From NCBI RefSeq assembly GCF_000003605.2, contig NW_003113476.1, forward strand, positions 1-12,678: a DNA stretch of 12,678 bases. Direction: 5' to 3'. This DNA comes from Saccoglossus kowalevskii. Its lineage: Eukaryota > Hemichordata > Enteropneusta > Harrimaniidae. Under the pieces are notes generated by a model. It was not told the DNA's origin. It saw nothing but the letters and a program-made list of their open reading frames with translations, and made no database searches. This document shows, in pieces, positions 8,401 through 12,678 of the stretch; positions within the stretch are counted from its first letter, which is position 1, and every line of letters starts with the position of its first letter. A program made the translations under genes and the position numbers.

Positions 8401-11400
8401 CCTGCATCTAAATCCACATACTTGTTTTTATTGTGATAATAAATAGTTGCCAGTGTGCCCTCTAAGTAGAAATAACGCATCACTGATGCACACAACTTTT
8501 TCATGACGAAACTGGCATGTCAATGACATCACAGAAATCATATAGTGATCTCCCGAACAAAAAAATATGTAATTAAAAATTTTGTGATTTTGTGAAATGA
8601 AATTTATTTATTCTGAAGACCTCTTTTTCCCCAGGAGTCAACAAACTGATTCAACTTGATTTTTTGAGATCCATTTTGACTCAAAGATGTCTACAAAATC
8701 AGTTTTGTTAAAAGGAAGATAACAACATAACATAACTAACCATTCAGGGTTACGAATTAATTTGCTTCTCTGACTGTCAAAGATTAAATCAAATATGGGT
8801 GATATGTCAGGCTGCTATTGATAACATGAAATGTATGGAATTCTGTAGGCTATGATGACTATGGTACCAGAAGCCTGGCAGAACGATGTTTTGATGACTA
8901 AAGAGAAAAAACAGTTTTATAAATGGAGTTCATTTGCCATGGAGCCATGGGATGGACCAGGTGAGTCAAGTCTATATATTTTGTTAAATGTTTTTGATTG
9001 GATAAAAGATACTGTAGAATACTTTATTTTCGCTTGGAATTTATTTTCGCTATTTTCGCTGGAGGGATGATTCCGTGAAAATAAAATCCAGCGAATATAC
9101 TTTTTTTCCTATATTTCACATTAAACTCATCAAAAATCAGTGAAAATAAATTCCATACAAAACGCCCAAAAAAGCCTTTTCAGCGAAAATTAATTCCAGC
9201 GAAAATAAAGTATTCCACAGTAATACAGAAGTCGATCCATTAAATATTATGCAAATTATCTATAACAAACTATAAAAATGCTTAAATGACTTCTACTATG
9301 ACACTATTGGGTCTCCATGGCTGATACTGGTGGGTAAAAATATTCTATTATAACATTCTAATACTGATCGATGTTGAATGATAAATAAATAATATTTGTA
9401 TATCTGGGATAATAAATTGCCAAATTATGGAATTATTCCCTCCCCTCAAAAAAACAAAATGTCCAATCCTAATTCATGTGTGTGTGCGTGTGTGGGTGTT
9501 GCTTAAAAATGACGTCATTTTTAGTGATATCCAGTACTGTGTATAGTATAAACCATTATACTTGTAATTGTTCTGTAATTGATTCATGAACAATATTGAA
9601 ATAATGTGTAGTCCATAATAGCAGGCTGACTTGGGTCTCAATGTACTGTTAAATAATGCCTGTGCCATTCTGGCAGGTTACATGCTTGGAAGCAATTATT
9701 CTGACAAGGTGGATCCCACCAAGGCACTAGGAGAAGAAACTTGGTTTGGCTGTCTTGTGACAACAACACAATTTATGTTACTGTTTCACAAAAAATGTTT
9801 GCCTGTAAAAACGGTAAGCAGGAAACAGATGACTATTTACTTTTCACCAAGATTAATTTAGTAGTAGTACTGTAGTACTGTTTTGAGCAGAGTGAGAAGT
9901 GAGATGAAATGTTTCTAAAATAAAACCTTCACCTTGCAATGATAATAAACATAGACATTACTAAGCCTTAGCTATGTCATTTCTTTGGTGAATGTTGCAC
10001 CTTGGTCAAAATACATACTCATGATTTCAATTAAAAAGAGCACATTGGATTGTGGGAGTATCAATGTTTATCAACACAAATGACTTGCATGTGCGACGCG
10101 GCGACCACTGCCTTTTAACAATCAATGGTAAAAGAACTGCCAATCTAATTGAAACTGGGTTTGTAGCTGCATAGAAATAATGATAGACCTGATAAAGTTT
10201 TGGTGGAAATTGACTAAATCTATATCTGAAAATCTATTACTTGAATAAATTTTGTCTACTTGATTGCCATGTGTTAGGCATACAATGGGAGTTGTTACAG
10301 TTTACTTCATCTGTGTAGGTATATAGATGTCTATTTATGTGTGTCTGTTCCATCAATATCTCATAAACCAATCATTAGATTTTAATGATGCTTTCTGATA
10401 ATGGGCAGACCTGATAAGGTTTCAGTTGGAATATGTGCATGTTACTAATATGTTGAAAGTAAGCCTCCAAGACCTGTTGGATTTTTTGGTGAATTATTAG
10501 TACCATATTAAACACTGTCTGAAAACACACAATTTTTTTTTTTTTAAATATGGGAGTTGTCACCTGTGCACATGCGGGAAATGAGTCCTAACTCACGCTT
10601 ACAATGGAAACTAAAAATGCAAAGGCTCATGGGTAAATTCTTTTTGTAAACAATGACATGGCACTTTGTCATATGATATCTACAGATATCTACTTCCCCA
10701 CTTTAAATTTTCTCTTTTACACCCAAAATATGACAAATAATTAAAAATGTTTGGGGTTGCTAGTTGCAATTGTTACAAAATGTCCCAAACTACAATCAAA
10801 ATCAATTGAGGTGTGTGAAATAACTTCCAGTTGTTTTCTTTATTTGTACAGTTGATAAGAGCATTATATCCATTATATCTGATCACTTGTCTAGAATGCA
10901 AGACAAAACTACACTCTTCCAATATGAAGCTATGTTTAGACTAGTAGCAATTAGAATGGTGCTGTGTTTTAAAACAATTCTAAAAATGTTTTGATAAAAC
11001 GTTCTGCATTTCATGCAGCTCAATTGATTTTGAGACAACTAAACCTGTGTACACTTATGTTGTAGAGCTGTACATTCCTTTATATACATGTATGCTTATA
11101 TCATCTTGTATGTTTGACAGATTTGAGTTTGTTTGTTTTGTTTGTTTTTCTGTATTTTCAGCTTTATTTACATTCACGGATGGTAGATACATTGGGGCTA
11201 TATTAGATCGGAATGGGCTTCGTCCATCTAGATATTCTATCACTAAAACAGGACAAATGTACATGGCTAGTGAAGTTGGTGTTACTAATGTTCCTGACAA
11301 TAATGTCACGCAAAAGGTGAGTAACTGGATCTCTGCTATCAAAACCCAAAACTTTGGTGTTTCAGCTGTAAACTGAATAATTTCATATTTATGTGAGTTG

Positions 11401-12656
11401 AAATTTCAGATTACTAACCTTATAATATCATTTATTAATTTATGCAAAATTATTACAATATTTGCATACATTAAGGAGCCTATTATGGGATGTATGTCAT
11501 AGGGCAAAATATGTTATGCATAGATAATGTTTAGTTCAAGATGCATGTGCTAACTTGCATGCATTAAATGTACACATCTCTCACAAATGAAAACAAAAAA
11601 TGTCATCTTCCCAACAATTCAAATTCACTTAATTTGTTGTTGTCATGTTTTCCCATAGCAACTAGTGCATTGAGAGTGTGATTTTTGTTATAGGGTCGTT
11701 TGCAGCCTGGTAGAATGTTACTTGTGGACACTAAAGTTGGATCTGTCATCAAGGATGAAGAAGTGAAGAAATATGTCTCTACATCAAGACCGTTTGGTGA
11801 CTGGCTAAATTTCCAGGTATGTGTATGTGAAGAGATAGTTCTCCATCTAAGTCATGATGACACATAGAGATTGTTGTAACGTAACTAGTAATGCTCGATT
11901 GGTATTTTTCAACAACCTTTTACTATAGTTATTGAATTTCAATGGTAAAATGATGTTTATATTTTATAAATAAAATAAGGATAAAATTTTGTTAGATGTG
12001 TTTTGCTGGCTGTTGTATGCCAATATATCATGTCTACAAGTAGGAAAAGTTGTGTAATAAAAAGGTTATTGCAGGAATACTACAATGTATGCAAAGTACA
12101 GGATCATATACATTACACTCAGTTGATATGATTACTGTAAAATACTTTATTTTCGCTTGGAATTAATTTTTGCTGAAGGAATGATTCAGTGAAAATAAAA
12201 TCCAGTGAATATACATTTTTTCCTATATTTTACATTCAACTTGTTAAAAATCAGTGAAAATAAATTCCATACAAAACACTCATCAAAAAGTCTTTTCAGC
12301 AAAAATTATTGTAGCTAAACAAAAGTATTTTACAGTACTCTTCTGCCCTTGTGTATATTTGTAATAAAATTATAATATTGTACAGTCAGAAAACTATGAA
12401 TACTTTCATGGTTTATATTATTTTTTTACAATTGTTATTTGATGTCATCAAGACAGGCACATGTATTTTGAGATATATATTGATTATTGTTTTAGATTGG
12501 ATTAGAAGAATTACATGCTGCTCACAAAAAACCTGACATCATTAATAATGTAGTTGAAAAGGAGCGTGTACCTGTGGAAACTGATCGTAGATTAATAATG
12601 TTTGGCTATACAGTGGAGCATATTAATATGCTGGTCTTGCCAATGGTTAAAGATAG
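2394..12656 (+). CDS. GOGAT: Glutamate synthase (GOGAT), partial, 7 exons
   Basis: Joined exons give 329 codons with no stop. The enzyme transfers the amide of glutamine to 2-oxoglutarate, producing two glutamates with NAD(P)H as reductant. The fragment is most of the class II (Ntn-type) amidotransferase domain. In fragment numbering: [10 protein letters not shown] from 62; HNGEIN at 82-87, whose Asn-Gly forms the oxyanion hole in this family; SDSGCVD at 124-130, whose Asp125 is the usual glutamine-binding position; PEAWQND from 153; MEPWDGP at 177-183; DRNGLRP at 199-205; ASEVG at 219-223. FGYT at 312-315 marks the approach to the central domain. The nucleophilic Cys, the FMN/3Fe-4S synthase domain and any NAD(P)H-binding part lie outside the window. 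Eukaryotic GOGATs are commonly about 2000 residues, so this is under a fifth. NADH or NADPH preference and cellular location cannot be read here. Confidence 0.95.
3169..3212. repeat. Inverted repeat, 12-bp perfect arms
   Basis: TATTTTCATTGG at 3169-3180 is matched exactly by CCAATGAAAATA at 3201-3212, with a 20-bp G-rich spacer. A neighbouring TTATTTTTCC/GGAAAAATA pairing overlaps it. It could be a small foldback remnant. No target duplication was found. Confidence 0.7.
3350..3612. repeat. Relics of the 140-bp repeat family
   Basis: Three diverged copies of the GATTCAAAATGGC-type core motif lie near 3366, 3471 and 3582. The first is followed by a GGCAACCATTTTT-type match and the third by a TGGCCATTTTG-type match, as in the core at 1761-2146. 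Spacing is irregular and divergence is high, so this is an old insertion. Confidence 0.55.
4077..4094. repeat. 18-bp perfect palindrome
   Basis: CTGAATATTAATATTCAG reads identically on both strands. The flanking bases do not extend it. It could extrude as a small hairpin or be chance in AT-rich DNA. Confidence 0.8.
6427..6442. repeat. GT dinucleotide microsatellite
   Basis: Eight uninterrupted GT repeats, about 100 bp upstream of the exon starting at 6543. It could be a length-polymorphic marker. Confidence 0.9.
6543..6679 (+). CDS. GOGAT: GOGAT exon b (45 codons + 2 nt)
   Basis: Fragment residues 33-77 plus two bases of Arg78. It reads [12 protein letters not shown] at the start, then [15 protein letters not shown] and ERAHPN. 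RFSTNT is the signature of class II amidotransferases in the GOGAT family, with the Arg expected to contact the glutamine carboxylate. The acceptor CTTACAG ends at 6542 (phase 0) and the donor GTAAGT starts at 6680 (phase 2). The junction with exon c rebuilds Arg as AG plus A. Confidence 0.95.
6680..7011 (+). other. Intron B (332 bp, phase 2)
   Basis: The shortest intron in the window, bounded by GTAAGT and ATCCTGTAG. About three quarters of it is a degenerate 21-bp tandem repeat (listed separately), leaving only about 35 bp free at each end for splicing signals. Confidence 0.93.
6717..6974. repeat. Degenerate 21-bp tandem repeat in intron B
   Basis: About 13 imperfect units of 16-22 bp with a consensus close to TTGAATCTGGTTATGAAAGG. 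The clearest units run from 6719 to about 6900 and the last few are strongly decayed. Units carry frequent small indels. It is an old minisatellite, unrelated in sequence to the 43-bp array. Confidence 0.85.
7012..7216 (+). CDS. GOGAT: GOGAT exon c (68 codons + 1 nt)
   Basis: Completes Arg78 and encodes residues 79-146. It opens with [14 protein letters not shown], the most diagnostic string in the window: Asn83-Gly84 correspond to the oxyanion-hole pair of Ntn amidotransferases. [13 protein letters not shown] (from 123) carries the Asp that holds the glutamine amino group. The exon ends in GGRSLPE. The acceptor CCTGTAG ends at 7011. The donor is GTTTGT at 7217, weaker than the other donors here because it lacks the usual purine at +3; reading through it meets an in-frame TAA about 20 bp later. 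Confidence 0.96.
7217..8848 (+). other. Intron C (1632 bp, phase 0)
   Basis: It is bounded by GTTTGT and TTCTGTAG and contains no gene. Positions 7330-7830 carry diverged pieces of the same repeat family as 1578-2345. A possible hAT-like end lies at 8451. The minus-strand ORF at 8217-8504 has no recognisable domain. From 7830 to 8450 nothing was recognised. Confidence 0.9.
7330..7830. repeat. Diverged relic of the 140-bp-core element
   Basis: It contains CAAACTTGGTACA near 7355, an AGATTCAAGATATCTGC then TGGTGGCCATTTTTTTAG stretch near 7571-7609, and a head-like part (TTTTTCCGTCTGTGACG, then TCAGAAATTCTGTAGCAGAT) near 7640-7690. The same order of motifs occurs in the better-preserved copy at 1578-2345. 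No ORF is present. Confidence 0.55.
8849..8960 (+). CDS. GOGAT: GOGAT exon d (37 codons + 1 nt)
   Basis: Encodes residues 147-183 plus the first base of Ala184. It begins [13 protein letters not shown] and ends FAMEPWDGP. The Pro-Glu-Ala-Trp and Met-Glu-Pro-Trp-Asp-Gly-Pro strings are near-invariant in GOGAT amidotransferase domains. The acceptor TTCTGTAG ends at 8848 (phase 0) and the donor GTGAGT starts at 8961 (phase 1). The frame stays open past the donor for about 35 codons, but the family pattern (DGP followed by ALFTFTDGR) fixes the splice point. Confidence 0.95.
9010..9222. mobile_element. MITE copy 1 with TA target duplication
   Basis: A 213-bp element counting the TA at each end. 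The left terminal inverted repeat (9012-9051, starting CTGTAGAATACTTTATTTTC) pairs with the right one (9182-9220) with two mismatches and one single-base indel. The TIRs are built of repeated TTTTCGCT(T)GGAATT motifs, and the same motif recurs inside, mainly in the reverse sense (GTGAAAATAAATTCC). It has no coding capacity. The TA flanks fit a Tc1/mariner-like mover, but the family was not identified. A second copy sits in intron F in the same orientation. Confidence 0.92.
9677..9813 (+). other. Possible cryptic or poison exon
   Basis: This 137-bp segment has an acceptor-like CTGGCAG at its left edge and a donor-like GTAAGC at 9814. Read in the phase left by exon d it is open for its whole length ([13 protein letters not shown] from the first codon). 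It ends in phase 0 rather than phase 1, so inclusion would shift exon e and give TAG at 11204-11206, about 110 bp before the next junction. The GOGAT domain has no insertion here, so it is not part of the normal enzyme. It could be chance or an unrecognised repeat fragment. The predicted residues match no family I know. Confidence 0.25.
10280..10570. repeat. Possible relic repeat element
   Basis: ATGGGAGTTGT occurs at 10285 and again at 10550. AGACCTGATAAGGTTT at about 10408 matches AGACCTGATAAAGTTT at about 10185. A TGTGTGTCTGTTCC stretch followed by ATCAATATCTCATAAACC resembles the head of the element at 1578-2345. These suggest one or two decayed insertions. The ends are not defined. Confidence 0.35.
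11162..11316 (+). CDS. GOGAT: GOGAT exon e (51 codons + 2 nt)
   Basis: Completes Ala184 (G plus CT) and encodes residues 185-235. It reads [21 protein letters not shown], then [19 protein letters not shown], ending NNVTQK. DRNGLRP and ASEVG are conserved near the end of the amidotransferase fold. The acceptor is TATTTTCAG after a long T-rich tract (phase 1). The donor GTGAGT at 11317 is phase 0. The longer open frame that starts upstream at 11047 includes intron sequence, and the minus-strand ORF at 11055-11342 is its shadow. Confidence 0.96.
11317..11693 (+). other. Intron E (377 bp, phase 0)
   Basis: It is bounded by GTGAGT and TTGTTATAG. Plain AT-rich sequence; I recognise no repeat, ORF or RNA in it. 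Confidence 0.92.
11694..11816 (+). CDS. GOGAT: GOGAT exon f (41 codons)
   Basis: Encodes residues 236-276. It starts [17 protein letters not shown], the turn-and-strand run that follows the ASEVG segment in GOGAT, and continues [18 protein letters not shown], ending LNFQ. The acceptor TTATAG ends at 11693 and the donor GTATGT starts at 11817, both phase 0, so the exon is a clean multiple of three. Skipping it would keep frame but remove part of the domain edge. Confidence 0.95.
11817..12495 (+). other. Intron F (679 bp, phase 0)
   Basis: It is bounded by GTATGT and ATTGTTTTAG. Its main content is the second MITE copy (12133-12337). The open frame at 12351-12536 runs across the intron end in a frame other than that of exon g and is a shadow. 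Confidence 0.92.
12133..12337. mobile_element. MITE copy 2 with TA target duplication
   Basis: A 205-bp copy of the element in intron D. The outer 13 bp, TACTGTAAAATAC, are perfectly inverted at the other end (GTATTTTACAGTA), and TA flanks both sides. The interior matches copy 1 over long stretches, for example AAATCAGTGAAAATAAATTC. The right TIR is more decayed than the left, and only one CpG remains against eight in copy 1. It is older or more mutated than copy 1. No ORF is present. Confidence 0.9.
12496..12656 (+). CDS. GOGAT: GOGAT exon g (53 codons + 2 nt)
   Basis: Encodes residues 277-329 plus two bases of the next codon. It starts [14 protein letters not shown] and ends [18 protein letters not shown]. 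The charged stretch [10 protein letters not shown] is linker-like; the FGYT run is where the GOGAT central domain approach begins. The acceptor GTTTTAG ends at 12495 (phase 0) and the donor GTAAGA starts at 12657 (phase 2). The next exon lies beyond the window. The split codon begins AG, so it encodes Arg or Ser. Confidence 0.93.
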
Positions 12657-12678
12657 GTAAGAAAATTATTTTTCATTC

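Larger units (their letters stand above)
8961..11161 (+). other. Intron D (2201 bp, phase 1)
   Basis: It is bounded by GTGAGT and a T-rich tract ending TATTTTCAG. It contains a complete MITE beginning 49 bp after the donor, an imperfect GT run near 9478-9500 followed by TGACGTCA at 9510, an exon-like open segment (9677-9813) and a relic repeat (about 10280-10570) with a 13-T run at 10533-10545. Nothing further was recognised from 10570 to 11100. Confidence 0.92.

Noticed and set aside
8217-8504. Minus-strand ORF of 95 codons in intron C
   Set aside because: It is AT-driven, with no family resemblance. It partly overlaps a possible transposon end.
9313-9326. CCATGGCTGA in intron D, matching the minisatellite unit
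   Set aside because: Only 10 bases match and the surrounding sequence differs. It is probably coincidence.
9858-9882. TAGTAGTAGTACTGTAGTACTG cluster
   Set aside because: It is a short simple-sequence patch with overlapping palindromes, too small to interpret.
11055-11342. Minus-strand ORF of 95 codons over exon e
   Set aside because: It is the antisense shadow of the GOGAT exon.
12351-12536. Plus-strand ORF of 61 codons spanning the start of exon g
   Set aside because: It is in a different frame from the GOGAT reading and is mostly intron.

Overview
The window is animal nuclear DNA. It is AT-rich, with short exons separated by long introns bounded by GT and AG, and it carries minisatellites and small inverted-repeat elements. 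The one gene that can be supported runs on the + strand. It is part of glutamate synthase (GOGAT), the enzyme that makes glutamate from glutamine and 2-oxoglutarate. Vertebrates are generally regarded as lacking this enzyme, while many invertebrates keep it. The repeat style resembles mollusc (especially bivalve) genomes: motifs of the type GATTCAAAATGGCTGAC, heads of the type TTCGGACGAAG, and TTTTCGCTGG-type MITEs. A mollusc or related lophotrochozoan is my best guess, but it is an inference from memory of repeat style.

Layout. Positions 1-785 are a tandem array of a unit of about 43 bp. Positions 786-1577 are featureless AT-rich DNA. Positions 1578-2345 are an interspersed repeat with a 140-bp tandem core. 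Seven GOGAT exons follow at 2394-2489, 6543-6679, 7012-7216, 8849-8960, 11162-11316, 11694-11816 and 12496-12656. They join in a single frame (phases 0,0,2,0,1,0,0,2) to give 329 codons plus two bases without a stop. The fragment covers the later two thirds or so of the class II glutamine amidotransferase domain and reaches the start of the central domain. The catalytic N-terminal cysteine lies upstream of the window. The FMN/Fe-S synthase domain and any NAD(P)H-oxidising part lie downstream. Positions 1-2393 are therefore most likely the 3' part of an upstream intron.

The introns hold most of the structure. Intron B (6680-7011) is nearly filled by a degenerate 21-bp tandem repeat. Introns D and F each carry one copy of the same MITE, with TA target sites; one copy has kept eight CpGs and the other only one. 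Intron D also contains an exon-like open segment (9677-9813) that would shift the reading frame if spliced in. Relics of the 140-bp family lie in introns A and C.

I see no operon, CRISPR array, tRNA or rRNA gene, autonomous transposase or second protein-coding gene. I found no evidence for a new multi-gene system. The points worth following are the repeat biology and the possible poison exon.
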